The notes: generated from the sequence alone by a model not told the origin. A DNA stretch of 64,000 nucleotides from Nitrospirota bacterium (GCA_016212105.1 JACRHJ010000007.1:1-64000), one strand, 5' to 3'. Counted from the stretch's first letter, positions 1 through 10,859 are shown. A program made the numbers and translations.

Positions 1-1
1 C

Positions 2-343
2 GCGTTCAAGAAGTTCGTCATCGTCGAGTACCCCAGGGCCGGCGTGCATTCCTTCGGGTTCCTTACCAAGGAGTGCAGCATAAGGAACGGGGGCGGTGAG
101 CCGGAGTTCTACTACACCGTCTACATCCCCACGAACCACGTCTACCTGGGCGACATAGCGATGTTCAAAAAAGAAGAGGTTACCGTGACCGACCTCACGA
201 TAGAGGACGGCCTGAGGATACTGCTCTCGGCGGGCATAGCCGCGCCGAGCGTCATCGAGAGGAGCAGGAACTACGCCGACATGGAAGAGCACCATGTGGC
301 CGTGGTGACGAAGGCTCCGGAGACTGGAGAAACCGCCCCTTGA
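2..343 (+). CDS. DUF502 family membrane protein, C-terminal part
   Basis: The 5' end lies outside the window; the open frame runs from base 2 to the TGA at 341-343. The visible part begins AFKKFVIVEYPRAGVHSFGF, the signature of the cytoplasmic half of DUF502 proteins, which have two N-terminal membrane helices (not visible here) and no firmly established function. The stop overlaps the TTG start of glmU by four bases (TTGA), so the two genes are probably translationally coupled. The family assignment rests on recognition of this motif; the role is unknown. Confidence 0.8.
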   Translation, partial: AFKKFVIVEYPRAGVHSFGFLTKECSIRNGGGEPEFYYTVYIPTNHVYLGDIAMFKKEEVTVTDLTIEDGLRILLSAGIAAPSVIERSRNYADMEEHHVAVVTKAPETGETAP

Positions 344-1731
344 AAGATATAGCCGTTATCGTGCTCGCTGCCGGGCTCGGCACGAGGATGAAGTCGAAGG
401 CAGTAAAGGTGCTCCACCCGCTCGCGGGACGTCCCATGCTGCTGCACACACTGGCTAACGTCATGGCGCTCAAGCCGGAGAAGGTCGTGGCCGTCCTCGG
501 ACACCAGTCGAAAGATGTCGCGAAGGTCCTGCCGGACGGCGTGATGACCGCGCTCCAGAAGGAACAGCTCGGCACCGCGCACGCGGCGATGACCGGCCTG
601 AAGAAGTTGACAGGCTTTACCGGCACGGTCGTGGTGGTCGCGGGCGACACGCCTCTGCTCGGCACGGACACCTTCCGGATGCTGCTCGAACGTCACAGGC
701 TGGCCCGTGCGGAGGTCTCGCTCCTTACCGCGCGCCTCACCGACCCCACAGGCTACGGAAGGATAATCCGGGACGAGGCCGGGGTCTCCCGCATCGTCGA
801 ACACAAGGACGCGAACGACTTCGAGCGGGCTATAGACGAGGTGAACGCCGGGACGTACTGCTTCGAGGCAGGAGCGCTCAAGGCCGCGCTCAAGCGTGTC
901 AAGTCCGACAACGTCCAGGAGGAGTTCTACCTGACGGACGTGGTGGAGATAACCCGCGCGCGTGGCGGCAGGGTACTGGGCGTCGAGACGGACAGGCCGG
1001 AGGAGGCGCTCGGCATAAACTCCCGCGCGGACCTGGCCAAGGCCGAAAAGACCGTCCGGGGCTGGATAAACAGGAAGCTGATGGACGCGGGCGTGACGAT
1101 GACCGACCCGGACACGACGTATATCGGCCCGGACGTGGTAATAGGCCGTGACACCATAATCCAGCCCGGCAACCATATAAGCGGGGATACGGTAATCGGG
1201 GAAGGCTGCATGCTCCTTCCCGGCAATATTATATCGGGCTCGGTTATCAAGGACGGCGTGACAATAAAGGGCTACTCCGTCCTGACGGACGCGGTGGTCG
1301 AGACCGGCGCGGCGGTCGGGCCGTTCGCGCATATCCGGCCGGGCAGCAGCATCGGGCAGGACGCGCGCGTCGGGAACTTCGTGGAGCTGAAGAAGACGTC
1401 TCTGGGCGACGGCGCGAAGGCGTCGCACCTCTCCTACCTGGGCGACGCGGAGATAGGCCGGGACGTCAACGTCGGCGCGGGCACGATTACCTGCAACTAC
1501 GACGGGTACGGCAAGTTCAAGACCGTCATAGAGGATTGCGTCTTCGTCGGGAGCGACACCCAGTTCGTGGCGCCCGTCAGGGTCGGCCGGGGTGCGGTTA
1601 TAGCCGCGGGCTCGACCGTCACCCAGGACGTCCCGGAGGACGCGCTCGCCATATCCCGCACCGCGCAGACGAACAAGCCCGGCTGGGCCGGGCGGAGAAG
1701 GGCGATCAAGGAGAAGAAGGGGAAGAAGTAG
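340..1731 (+). CDS. glmU: Bifunctional UDP-GlcNAc pyrophosphorylase / glucosamine-1-phosphate acetyltransferase
   Basis: GlmU acetylates glucosamine-1-phosphate and then couples it to UTP, giving UDP-GlcNAc for peptidoglycan and lipopolysaccharide. The 463-aa protein has the usual family length. The nucleotidyltransferase signature LAAGLGTRMKSK is at residues 9-20. The C-terminal half is a left-handed beta-helix with hexapeptide repeats and the acetyltransferase stretch GNFVELKKTSLGDGAKASHL. The start is TTG, fixed by the N-terminal motif and by the four-base overlap with the upstream stop. GlmS, which makes the precursor glucosamine-6-phosphate, follows after a repeat-filled gap. Confidence 0.97.
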   Translation: MKDIAVIVLAAGLGTRMKSKAVKVLHPLAGRPMLLHTLANVMALKPEKVVAVLGHQSKDVAKVLPDGVMTALQKEQLGTAHAAMTGLKKLTGFTGTVVVVAGDTPLLGTDTFRMLLERHRLARAEVSLLTARLTDPTGYGRIIRDEAGVSRIVEHKDANDFERAIDEVNAGTYCFEAGALKAALKRVKSDNVQEEFYLTDVVEITRARGGRVLGVETDRPEEALGINSRADLAKAEKTVRGWINRKLMDAGVTMTDPDTTYIGPDVVIGRDTIIQPGNHISGDTVIGEGCMLLPGNIISGSVIKDGVTIKGYSVLTDAVVETGAAVGPFAHIRPGSSIGQDARVGNFVELKKTSLGDGAKASHLSYLGDAEIGRDVNVGAGTITCNYDGYGKFKTVIEDCVFVGSDTQFVAPVRVGRGAVIAAGSTVTQDVPEDALAISRTAQTNKPGWAGRRRAIKEKKGKK

Positions 1732-2118
1732 GGCGCGCAACCCTCAAAACGCCCCCTGCCTGTCTTTGCGAGGAGCGACGCGACGCGGCAATCTCCTCCT
1801 TTAGCCCGTCATTCCCGCGAAAGCGGGAATCCAGGAAGTTCATAATTCCTGGACCCCGTGTCAAGCACGGGGCGACAAGATAAAAACAAGGGCGGGCACA
1901 GGGCCCCGCCCCTACATTAGAACAAGCAGGGCCGACACGCGGGTCGGCCACGATATGGAGTCCCCTCACCCTCAACCCCCTCTCCCGCGAGGAGAGAGGG
2001 ATTATATAAGGGCGCATTAAGCCGGCTGGTCATTGATTGAAAGTTTTTGGGCCGCCTTTTTACAAAAAGGCGGGACGTTGTCCTTTTGTTGTTTTACCCC
2101 CTGCGAGGTTTTCGTGAT
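1732..2118. repeat. Intergenic repeat cluster between glmU and glmS
   Basis: No gene is seen here. In order it holds an imperfect TTGCGAGGAGCG...GCGGCAATCTCC repeat (1761-1802), the CATTCCCGCGAAAGCGGGAA hairpin (about 1808-1838), a GGACCCCGTGTCAAGCACGG repeat (1846-1876), two GGGCCGACACGCGGGTCGGC-type dyads (1889-1918 and 1928-1949), a CCTCACCCTCAACCCCCTCT unit (1962-2012) and a CCGCCTTTTTACAAAAAGGC hairpin (about 2040-2076). Each recurs elsewhere in the window. The last one lies just upstream of the glmS start. Confidence 0.85.
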
Positions 2119-3951
<1,833 letters not shown>

Positions 3952-4372
3952 GGGCGACTGCTTGTCATTCCCGCGAAAGCGGGAATCCATTTGGGCATTT
4001 AAAGTCAAAATGGACCCCCGTTTTCACGGGGGTGACAGAACGTGCAGGCAAGCAAGGCGCCCAACATAGCTCGTCATTCCCGCCCCGGCTTTAGACATAC
4101 CGGGGCAGGCTCCAGCGGGAATCCAGGAAGTTGTTGGGGCCGGCATCGTGGTTTGTGCCTTGGTTGTAGCTGCCCGATTCATCGGGCGGTTTTAAAGGCG
4201 CCCCATAAATGGGGCAGCTGCAACTTAACATGTTGAGGCTATACCGACGTTCCACCCCGCGCCAGGGCGCGGGTCATATATTGCAATAAACTTGTGTACC
4301 CGGCGGAACAACCCCGGACGCCCTTTTCGGGCGATGCTTGTTGCGGGCCCGCAAAAGAAGAAAGGCAGCAAA
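3952..4372. repeat. Intergenic repeat cluster upstream of the helicase gene
   Basis: No gene is seen. A bipartite element (3964-4036) joins CATTCCCGCGAAAGCGGGAA to the complementary-type ACCCCCGTTTTCACGGGGGT. A diverged copy with an extended centre is at 4073-4131. A further dyad of GCCCGATTCATCGGGC type with a GCCCCATAAATGGGGC partner lies at about 4168-4222. The last 60 bases before 4373 form the 5' end of the helicase transcript. Confidence 0.75.
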
Positions 4373-6547
4373 ATGAAGTTCCTCGACGAGTTGAACCGGG
4401 AGCAGAGGCAGGCTGTTCTGCACGGTGAAGGTCCGCTCCTGATACTGGCGGGCGCGGGCAGCGGCAAGACCAAGACGCTTGCCAGCCGCATAGCCTACCT
4501 TGTCAGGAAGGGCGGCGTGGCGCCGCAGGAGATACTCGCCGTCACGTTCACGAACAAGGCGGCAAAGGAGATGCGCCAGCGGGTGGAGAAGTTCATCGGC
4601 ACGCCGTGCCGCGGGATGTGGGTCTCGACCTTCCATGCCGCATGCGCCCGCATGCTCCGGGAGCATATCGACCGGCTCGGTTACAGCAAGTCGTTCAACA
4701 TCCTCGACGCGGGGGACGCGGTCAACATGGTCAAGGCCTGCATGAAGGACCTCGGCATATCCGACAGGCTGTACTCGCCGAGGGACGTGACCAGCAGGAT
4801 AAGCGGGCTCAAGGGGAAGATAGTCACGCCGGACGAGTTCGCGGCCTCGGCCCAGCCGTTCGGGTTCGAGGGCAAGCTGGCGAAGATATACCCTGTCTAC
4901 CAGGAGCGCCTGAAGGGTGCGGGCGTCCTGGACTTCGACGACCTGCTTATGCTGACCGTCCAGCTCCTCCAGAAGGAGGAGGAGGTCCTGGAGATTTACC
5001 AGAAGCTTTTCAGGCACATACTGGTGGACGAGTACCAGGACACCAACCAGGCCCAGTACCGGATAGTCAGGCTGCTGTCGTCGAAGCACAGGAACGTCTG
5101 CGTCGTCGGCGACGACGACCAGTCGATATACAGCTTCCGGGGCGCGGACCTCAGGAACATCCTCGACTTCGAGAAGGACTACCCCGAGGCCTGCGTCGTG
5201 ACGCTGGAGAAGAACTACCGCTCCACGCAGAGGATACTCGACGCGGCCTGGTCGGTGGTGTCCAACAACCCGGCGAGGAAGCCCAAGAAGCTCTGGACCG
5301 ACAGCGGACACGGCGAGAAGGTCTGCTTCATGAAGGTCGCGGACGAGGCGGCCGAGGCGACTCAGATTGCGCAGGAGGTCAAGAGGCTCGCCAGGGAAGG
5401 CAGGCCGTTCACCGACTTCGCGGTGCTGTACCGGACGAACACCCAGTCGAGGACCATCGAGGAGGCGTTCAGGCGCGAGGGCGTGCCCTACGTCGTCATA
5501 GGCGGGATGAAGTTCTACGACAGGAAAGAGGTCAAGGACATCGTCACCTTCATGAAGGCGGTGAGCAACCCGATGGACTCGGTCAGCATGAAGCGCATCG
5601 TCAACACACCGCCGCGCGGCATCGGCGAGGCCACGATGAAGCTCGCGGGCCAGGCGGCCGGGCCTGACAACCTGCCGCTTATAGACTGCCTGGCGCGTCT
5701 GATGGACAACGAGACCCTCTCCGCCGGGCCCAAGAAGCGGATCGGCGACTTCCTTGCCATGTTCGAGGGCTTCGTGGAGGCAAAGGCCACGACGACCCCG
5801 TCCGCGCTGGCGAAGAAGATAATCGCGGACACCAAATACATAGAACACCTGCGCGAGAGTTCCGGAATCGAGGCGCAGGGCAAGGTGGACAACATAAAGG
5901 AGTTGATTGCGTCTCTGGAGGACTTCGAGAAGAACGCGGACGACCCGGCGCTCGAGGCCTACCTCCAGCAGGTCGCGCTCATAACCGACTGGGACACCAA
6001 GAAGGAAGGCACCCCGGCCGTCACGATGATGACGCTACACCTCTCCAAGGGCCTCGAGTTCCCGGTGGTCTTCATCACCGGGCTGGAGGAGGGCATCATC
6101 CCGCACTCGCATTCGCAGTCGGACGACTCGGAGCTGGAGGAGGAGCGCCGCCTGCTCTACGTCGGGATGACCAGGGCGAGGGAGAGGCTGTACCTGATGA
6201 ACGCGATGACCAGGCGTCTCGCCGGGCTCACGCAGTCGAACCGCGTCTCGCGCTTCCTCGAGGAGATACCCAAGGAACTCCTGTCGTGCAGGAACGTCGG
6301 CATGCAGAGGAAGCCGATAGCCACGGCGGACTGCTCGCCTGCCAGGTCGTCGGTCACACCCATGAAGCCGAGGATGGAGGGTGGCGGCTGCTACAAGTGC
6401 GGCGCGACCGTGTCGCACCCGGTCTGGGGTTTCGGCATCGTCGAGAAGACCGAGGGCAGGGGCGAGGAGATGAAGGTGACGGTGCTGTTCAAGAGCGTCG
6501 GCAAGAAGAAGCTGATGGCGCGGATGGCCAACCTCAGCAAGGGGTAA
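4373..6547 (+). CDS. pcrA: ATP-dependent DNA helicase of the UvrD/PcrA/Rep family
   Basis: This is a superfamily 1A 3'-5' helicase for DNA repair and replication restart. The start is taken at ATG 4373 (MKFLDELNREQ), where the family's Q-motif region begins; an in-frame start 27 codons upstream would add a repeat-like tail. Visible motifs are Walker A AGAGSGKTKTL (about residues 26-36), the DEYQDTN Walker B, QSIYSFRGAD, and the C-terminal VYVGMTRA-type motif VI (LLYVGMTRARERL). The 724-aa length fits PcrA. The tail (VTVLFKSVGKKKLMARMANL) resembles the Tudor-like PcrA C-terminal domain that contacts RNA polymerase, so pcrA is preferred to uvrD or rep. Confidence 0.93.
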   Translation: MKFLDELNREQRQAVLHGEGPLLILAGAGSGKTKTLASRIAYLVRKGGVAPQEILAVTFTNKAAKEMRQRVEKFIGTPCRGMWVSTFHAACARMLREHIDRLGYSKSFNILDAGDAVNMVKACMKDLGISDRLYSPRDVTSRISGLKGKIVTPDEFAASAQPFGFEGKLAKIYPVYQERLKGAGVLDFDDLLMLTVQLLQKEEEVLEIYQKLFRHILVDEYQDTNQAQYRIVRLLSSKHRNVCVVGDDDQSIYSFRGADLRNILDFEKDYPEACVVTLEKNYRSTQRILDAAWSVVSNNPARKPKKLWTDSGHGEKVCFMKVADEAAEATQIAQEVKRLAREGRPFTDFAVLYRTNTQSRTIEEAFRREGVPYVVIGGMKFYDRKEVKDIVTFMKAVSNPMDSVSMKRIVNTPPRGIGEATMKLAGQAAGPDNLPLIDCLARLMDNETLSAGPKKRIGDFLAMFEGFVEAKATTTPSALAKKIIADTKYIEHLRESSGIEAQGKVDNIKELIASLEDFEKNADDPALEAYLQQVALITDWDTKKEGTPAVTMMTLHLSKGLEFPVVFITGLEEGIIPHSHSQSDDSELEEERRLLYVGMTRARERLYLMNAMTRRLAGLTQSNRVSRFLEEIPKELLSCRNVGMQRKPIATADCSPARSSVTPMKPRMEGGGCYKCGATVSHPVWGFGIVEKTEGRGEEMKVTVLFKSVGKKKLMARMANLSKG

Positions 6548-6550
6548 TAA

Positions 6551-6585
6551 AGTCCGGCCGGCACGCATGCCGGCCGGACTCTCTC
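6551..6585. terminator. Bidirectional hairpin between convergent pcrA and arsM
   Basis: A perfect 13-bp stem (AGTCCGGCCGGCA at 6551-6563 with its complement at 6568-6580) has a four-base loop. It lies four bases after the helicase stop and 40 bases from the end of the converging arsM. The following CTCTCC is pyrimidine-rich but not a true T-run, so it is a likely rather than a certain terminator. Confidence 0.7.
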
Positions 6586-6620
6586 CTACACGCCACCGGT
6601 CTACGGATACGGCTACATAT

Positions 6621-7400
6621 TTACGGTTTTACCGCGAAGACCTTCATGCTCCTGAGTCCCAGGTCCGAGATATTGTCCTTCGTGACGATGCCGCACCCGC
6701 AGGTGGTCTCCGCGAGGAACGACGCGTCGTCCGAGGATATGACCTTCACGTCCGCGAAACCGGCCCCGTGGAGCGCGGCAAGGTAGTCGTCGGCGTGTAC
6801 CGCCCCGGAGACGCAGCCGGTGTAAGCCTCGACGCTCTCGACGACCGCCTTCGGCAGCTCCTTCGTCAGGACGATGTCCGAGACCATCAGCCGCCCGCCT
6901 GGTTTAAGCACCCTGAACGACTCCGAGAACGTCCTTGCCTTGTCAACGGAGAGGTTGATGACGCAGTTCGATATGACGCAGTCTACCGAGCCGTCATCCA
7001 CCGGCAGGTTTTCTATCTCGCCCTCGCGGAACTCGACGTTTCCGTAACCGCCGCGCACGGCGTTCTCCCGCGCGCGGGCGAGCATCTCAGGTGTCATGTC
7101 CACGCCGATTACCCGGCCCTCCGGCCCGACCCTGTTCGCGGCGAGGAACGCGTCGATGCCCGCTCCGGAACCGAGGTCAACCACGACCTCGCCGGGCTGA
7201 AGCATTGCGAGCGCGACCGGGTTCCCGCAGCCGACGCCCAGCACCGTGCCCTCCGGCAGGCCCGCAAGCTCGGCCACGTCGTAGCCTATGCTCGCCTCGT
7301 GAGCGTATTTCGGCTTGTCGCCGCTTCCGCAGCAGCCGCCGACCTTGCCGGTCGCTATATCCGAATATGTCTTCTGTACGTTAAGCTTTATCTCTTTCAT
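6621..7400 (-). CDS. arsM: Arsenite S-adenosylmethionine methyltransferase
   Basis: ArsM transfers methyl groups from S-adenosylmethionine to As(III), giving methylated arsenicals. The protein has a class I fold with [11 protein letters not shown] as SAM motif I (about residues 73-83). The cysteines expected to bind arsenic are visible at about C58, C146 (SNCVINL) and C196 (TGCVSG), with a C-terminal CGCG pair. An N-terminal GGCCGSG is typical of bacterial ArsM. ATG 7400 is preferred to GTG 7406 because GGAG sits seven bases upstream of it. It closes the arsenic gene set after acr3 and the redox genes, 150 bp downstream of the ccdA-like gene. Confidence 0.95.
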   Translation of the reverse strand: MKEIKLNVQKTYSDIATGKVGGCCGSGDKPKYAHEASIGYDVAELAGLPEGTVLGVGCGNPVALAMLQPGEVVVDLGSGAGIDAFLAANRVGPEGRVIGVDMTPEMLARARENAVRGGYGNVEFREGEIENLPVDDGSVDCVISNCVINLSVDKARTFSESFRVLKPGGRLMVSDIVLTKELPKAVVESVEAYTGCVSGAVHADDYLAALHGAGFADVKVISSDDASFLAETTCGCGIVTKDNISDLGLRSMKVFAVKP

Positions 7401-7444
7401 TTCCACTCTCCCTCTTGTACCGGAACTGGCCCCATCCTCTTTCT

Positions 7445-7467
7445 CCCCCTCTTAAGATAAGAGGGGG
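7445..7467. repeat. CCCCCTCTT palindromic repeat
   Basis: A 9-bp dyad (CCCCCTCTT with AAGAGGGGG, five-base loop) lies between arsM and the ccdA-like gene. Close relatives occur near 18280 and 33105. It could act as a weak transcription or mRNA-stability element inside the arsenic operon, but that is inference. Confidence 0.6.
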
Positions 7468-7551
7468 TCGGGGGGCGTTATGAAGTATCGCATATAACAC
7501 ACGGGACATCGCCACCGGGACAAGAGTTGGCCGGGCAATGATGCATGGCTG

Positions 7552-8241
7552 CTATACGGCGTACACCGCCACGACATAGATACCCACGCCGACCAGCAGC
7601 GCCCCGCTCGCCTTCTTGATGAATGAAGAGGCGCTGACCAGCCCCTTTGATCCTATAAAACCGTTGACGAAGCCCACGGACATGCCCGCGGCGAATATCA
7701 GGACGCAGTGGCCGAGGGCGTACACGAACAGGAGCGCGCCGCCGTATGCCACCCTGCCCTCGGACGCGACATACGCGATTATGACCGCGAGCGCGGGCGT
7801 CGCGCACGGTGATGAGACCATGCCGAATATGAAGCCCATCATGAACGCCCCGGCGAGCCCCCGGGTCTTGGGCTTTATGTCGGACCTGACCAGCGCGGGC
7901 ACCTCGAACAGCCCCATAAGCGAAAGGCCCATGACTATCGCCACGGCCGCGACGCCGGCGTAAAGCCAGACGCCCAGCCCTGCCATCAGCCCACCCAACG
8001 CGGACGCCGCGACGCCCAGCAGTGTGAAGTTCACGGACAGGCCGAGGATGAACGACAGCGAGTACAGCAGGGCCTTCCTCTTGTCGCCTCCGGAGTACCC
8101 GCCGACGTACCCTATTACGAGCGGTATGGTAGCGAGGACGCACGGGCTCGCGGCCGACATCAGCCCGCCCAGAAACGCCGCGCCGAACGCGAGGATGGGC
8201 TGTCCCTGGATGATTGCAGGTATGGCCTCGCCCCAGATCAT
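7552..8241 (-). CDS. CcdA/DsbD-type thiol-disulfide transmembrane protein
   Basis: This is an inner-membrane protein that should pass reducing equivalents from cytoplasmic thioredoxin to periplasmic thiols. It has about six hydrophobic helices. Two cysteines have the family's Pro neighbours: AASPCVLATIP near the N-terminus and VSSPCATPALA in the middle, matching the redox-active pair of CcdA. ATG 8241 is chosen because it overlaps the upstream thioredoxin stop as ATGA; a longer in-frame start at 8283 would lie well inside that gene. About 229 aa. Its place between a periplasmic thioredoxin and arsM suggests a redox relay dedicated to arsenic handling. Confidence 0.88.
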   Translation of the reverse strand: MIWGEAIPAIIQGQPILAFGAAFLGGLMSAASPCVLATIPLVIGYVGGYSGGDKRKALLYSLSFILGLSVNFTLLGVAASALGGLMAGLGVWLYAGVAAVAIVMGLSLMGLFEVPALVRSDIKPKTRGLAGAFMMGFIFGMVSSPCATPALAVIIAYVASEGRVAYGGALLFVYALGHCVLIFAAGMSVGFVNGFIGSKGLVSASSFIKKASGALLVGVGIYVVAVYAV

Positions 8242-8741
8242 TTGCATTTGGAACCCGGCGAGCAGGTCTTGCCGGTGGTGCAAGTCTTGCCTGTCGTGCC
8301 GAAGGCTCCGGAGCCTTCCGGCTTATCACGGGCGTCCGCCTTGCCCTGCGGCAGCGGCGTACCGCCTATGAACTTCTCGCAGTCCTCCATGGACATGAAG
8401 CCCACATGCCTCGACACCTCCCTGCCGTCCTTGTCGAGGAGCACCTGCGACGGTATCATCGTCGCGCCCATCCTCTGGGCGTACCCGCGTTCCTCGTCCA
8501 CGTGGACGAACACGACCTCCATCCGGCCCTTGTACTTCTTTGTCAGCGAGTCGAGCACCGGCACCATCATCCTGCACGGGTTGCAGGAGGTCTTGCCGAA
8601 GTCAATGAAGACAGGCATCCCCTTCGCCTTCGCGGCCTCGACCTTCGCCTGGCCGCTTCCGGCAAGGACGGCGGCGCCACATAGGGAAACCAGCGCGCAT
8701 GCGACAACGGCCGCCTTGATGACCTTCCACAGTGTATCCAT
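8238..8741 (-). CDS. Exported thioredoxin-like protein with cysteine-rich tail
   Basis: A 167-aa protein with a hydrophobic N-terminal signal (about residues 8-27) and a thioredoxin fold. The active site is CNPC at residues 53-56 (FGKTSCNPCRMM), with the cis-Pro in ATMIPSQ. The C-terminus carries a short repeat, TGKTC twice and then SPGSKCK, giving three extra cysteines. This tail is unusual and might bind metal or metalloid. ATG 8741 is preferred to GTG 8744: AGGAGG is seven bases upstream and it forms TGATG with the preceding stop. Its reductant is probably the CcdA-like protein encoded next. Confidence 0.9.
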   Translation of the reverse strand: MDTLWKVIKAAVVACALVSLCGAAVLAGSGQAKVEAAKAKGMPVFIDFGKTSCNPCRMMVPVLDSLTKKYKGRMEVVFVHVDEERGYAQRMGATMIPSQVLLDKDGREVSRHVGFMSMEDCEKFIGGTPLPQGKADARDKPEGSGAFGTTGKTCTTGKTCSPGSKCK

Positions 8742-8983
8742 CACATCTCCTCCTGTATGAGCGCCTTGACCCTGTCCGGCGACGGCAGCGGCATGCCCGC
8801 GTGCTTTACCTTCCCGTTGACCACAAGCCCCGGCATGGCCGTTACGTATCTCATGATCTCGGCGACGTCCGTGACGTACTCTACATCCGCCTCGACTCCC
8901 AGTCCGGCCACAGCCTCGTCTGCTAACGCACGCATCCTGTGGCAGTTAGGGCAGCCCGGCCCAAGTACCTTGATCTCCATCAT
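8741..8983 (-). CDS. Small thioredoxin-like protein (redox-active disulfide protein 2 family)
   Basis: An 80-aa cytoplasmic thioredoxin-fold protein beginning [14 protein letters not shown], with the CPNC redox site at residues 11-14 and the cis-Pro in [10 protein letters not shown]. No signal peptide. Its ATG at 8983 overlaps the acr3 stop (ATGA), with a GTGAGG ribosome site five bases upstream, so it is translationally coupled to acr3. In other genomes such proteins often sit beside arsenite exporters and are thought to act as small reductants; the substrate here is not known. Confidence 0.9.
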   Translation of the reverse strand: MMEIKVLGPGCPNCHRMRALADEAVAGLGVEADVEYVTDVAEIMRYVTAMPGLVVNGKVKHAGMPLPSPDRVKALIQEEM

Positions 8984-10056
8984 GCCGGCCTCACTCCCGA
9001 GACGTCGCAGGCCGCCGGCGCGAAGTACCTCTTCTTGAAGTACAAGGCGACGTTGACCAGGCCGATGAGCGCGGGCACCTCGACCAGAGGCCCGATGACC
9101 GCGGCGAAGGCCGCGCCGGAGTTTATTCCGAACACGGCTATGGCGACCGCTATCGCCAGCTCGAAGTTGTTGGAAGCGGCGGTGAACGACAACGTCGCGG
9201 ACTGCTCGTAGTTCGCGCCGACCTTCCTGCTCATGTAGAACGAGACGAGGAACATCACGACGAAGTATATCAGGAGCGGGACGGCTATTCGCAGGACGTC
9301 CAGCGGCAGACGGACGATGTATTCGCCCTTGAGCGAGAACATCACGACTATCGTGAACAGGAGCGCGACGAGCGTTATGGGGCTTATGCGCGGTACGAAC
9401 TCCCGCTCGTACCAGTCGCGCCCCTTGAGCCTGAGAAAGGTGAACCTCGTTATCATGCCCGCTATGAACGGAACGCCGAGGTATACGAAGACGGACTTCG
9501 CGACCTCGGACATCGTGACCTCGACGACCGAGCCGGAAAGCCCGAATACCGGCGGCAGCACCGTGATGAAAACATATGCGTAGACCGAGAAGAACAGCAC
9601 CTGAAACACCGAGTTGAACGCGACCAGCCCGGCCGCGTACTCCCTGTCCCCGCATGCGAGGTCGTTCCAGACGATGACCATAGCGATGCACCGGGCGAGT
9701 CCTATCATGATGAGACCCGCCATGTACTCCGGGTAATCCCTGAGGAATACTATCGCGAGGATGAACATGAGGACAGGGCCGACGACCCAGTTCTGGACGA
9801 GCGACAGGCCGAGGACCCGGTAGTCCTTGAAGACCCGTCCCATTTCCTCGTACCGCACCTTGGCGAGCGGCGGGTACATCATGAGGATGAGGCCGGCCGC
9901 TATGGGTATCGACGTAGTGCCGACCTGGAAGCTCGTGATAAAGCCCACCCAGCCGGGAAAGAGGTATCCGGAGCCGACCCCGGCCGCCATCGCGAGAAAT
10001 ATCCAGAGGGTCAGGTATCTGTCCAGAAAGGAAAGGCCCTTGACGACCGGGTTCAT
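8980..10056 (-). CDS. acr3: Arsenite efflux permease of the Acr3 family
   Basis: A 358-aa inner-membrane antiporter with about ten helices that expels As(III). The Acr3 hallmark [19 protein letters not shown] is at about residues 119-137, containing the functionally essential cysteine (C123), and the helix with [17 protein letters not shown] is also intact. The ATG at 10056 is preceded by AGGAGC eight bases upstream. It heads a tightly packed operon (acr3, small thioredoxin, exported thioredoxin, CcdA-like protein, then arsM). ArsR is encoded 445 bp upstream on the same strand, beyond repeat DNA. Confidence 0.96.
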   Translation of the reverse strand: MNPVVKGLSFLDRYLTLWIFLAMAAGVGSGYLFPGWVGFITSFQVGTTSIPIAAGLILMMYPPLAKVRYEEMGRVFKDYRVLGLSLVQNWVVGPVLMFILAIVFLRDYPEYMAGLIMIGLARCIAMVIVWNDLACGDREYAAGLVAFNSVFQVLFFSVYAYVFITVLPPVFGLSGSVVEVTMSEVAKSVFVYLGVPFIAGMITRFTFLRLKGRDWYEREFVPRISPITLVALLFTIVVMFSLKGEYIVRLPLDVLRIAVPLLIYFVVMFLVSFYMSRKVGANYEQSATLSFTAASNNFELAIAVAIAVFGINSGAAFAAVIGPLVEVPALIGLVNVALYFKKRYFAPAACDVSGVRPA

Positions 10057-10087
10057 AATTAATGCTCCTGGTTATATCGTCATATTA

Positions 10088-10253
10088 AGAGCTTATACGT
10101 AAATAAACCCGGCCCATTTCCGTCGTCCCGACCGAAGTGGAGGGACCCACAGTACGCCCTTGACCTTCAAGGCCAAAGTCAAAAGCAGGTCCCTCGACTT
10201 CGCTCGGGACGACAGGCCAATATGCTCCAATTGTTTATTTACGAATAAGCTCT
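10088..10253. mobile_element. 166-bp MITE-like element with 21-bp terminal inverted repeats
   Basis: The ends are AGAGCTTATACGTAAATAAAC (10088-10108) and, at 10233-10253, its reverse complement with one mismatch. Inside, GTCGTCCCGACCGAAGTGG and a matching arm near the far end also pair, so the whole unit could fold as one long hairpin. It carries no coding capacity. Its inner arms resemble repeats at 36254-36330 and 62418-62513. It lies 31 bp upstream of acr3, between that gene and arsR. Confidence 0.7.
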
Positions 10254-10500
10254 AAGTAAGGGTGGATTCCAATGCACGCGCTCTTGCTTGTCATTGCGAG
10301 GAGCCGAAGGCGACGCGGCAATCTCCTCCTTGTGCATTCGATTATGGAGGAGATTGCTTCGCTTCGCTCGCAAAGACAGTCAGGGCCGACATGCGCTTCG
10401 CTTGGTACGCCCCTGCATAGAGGCATGGTGGGCCGTGCCCACCCTACCGGCTGTATAATTTAATCCCCTCTCCTCGCGGGAGAGGGGTTGGTGTGAGGGG
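10254..10500. repeat. Repeat cluster between the acr3-side element and arsR
   Basis: No gene. It holds a back-to-back pair of the TTGCGAGGAGC...GCGGCAATCTCC repeat in opposite orientations (about 10292-10375), a partial GGGCCGACATGCGC...TGGTACG unit, a GGTGGGCCGTGCCCACC dyad and a CCCCTCTCCTCGCGGGAGAG dyad that ends at the arsR stop. Confidence 0.75.
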
Positions 10501-10851
10501 TTACCGTATCCCGCAGCATTTAGGTTTGGCCTTCTCCGCCATGAACGCGTCGAGCCGGGCCCTGTCGGCCGCGACCTTCTCGCCCGCGACGCGGGAGAGC
10601 GCGGTCGGCACGACCACGCGGGACATCATGTCGGAGAGGTCGAGGTCGTAATGCGTCCACCGGCCGTCCTTCCGGTCCTTTATCAGGCCCGCCCCCCTGA
10701 GGATACCCAGGTGGAACGAGATGTTGGGCTGCGTCATGTCCAGTGCGGCCGTTAGGTCGCAGACGCAAAGCTCGCCTTCTTCCAGCAGTTTGAGTATCCT
10801 CAACCGGGTCTCGTCGGACAACGCTTTGAAATATGCGGCTACATCTTCCAT
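10501..10851 (-). CDS. arsR: ArsR-family arsenic-responsive repressor
   Basis: A 116-aa winged-helix repressor released from DNA by As(III). The metalloid-binding motif ELCVCDL gives C29 and C31 at the start of the recognition region, followed by the helix-turn-helix (TQPNISFHLGILRGAGL, about residues 40-56). Two more cysteines lie at the C-terminus (KCCGIR). Its promoter and a dyad operator lie immediately upstream, indicating autoregulation. It belongs with the acr3 operon even though repeats separate them; acr3 may be read from this promoter or from its own. Confidence 0.95.
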   Translation of the reverse strand: MEDVAAYFKALSDETRLRILKLLEEGELCVCDLTAALDMTQPNISFHLGILRGAGLIKDRKDGRWTHYDLDLSDMMSRVVVPTALSRVAGEKVAADRARLDAFMAEKAKPKCCGIR

Positions 10852-10859
10852 TTACGCCC

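Noticed and set aside
1808-1838. CRISPR array made of the many short repeats
   Set aside because: Copies are dispersed, in both orientations, and lack regular unique spacers or cas genes.
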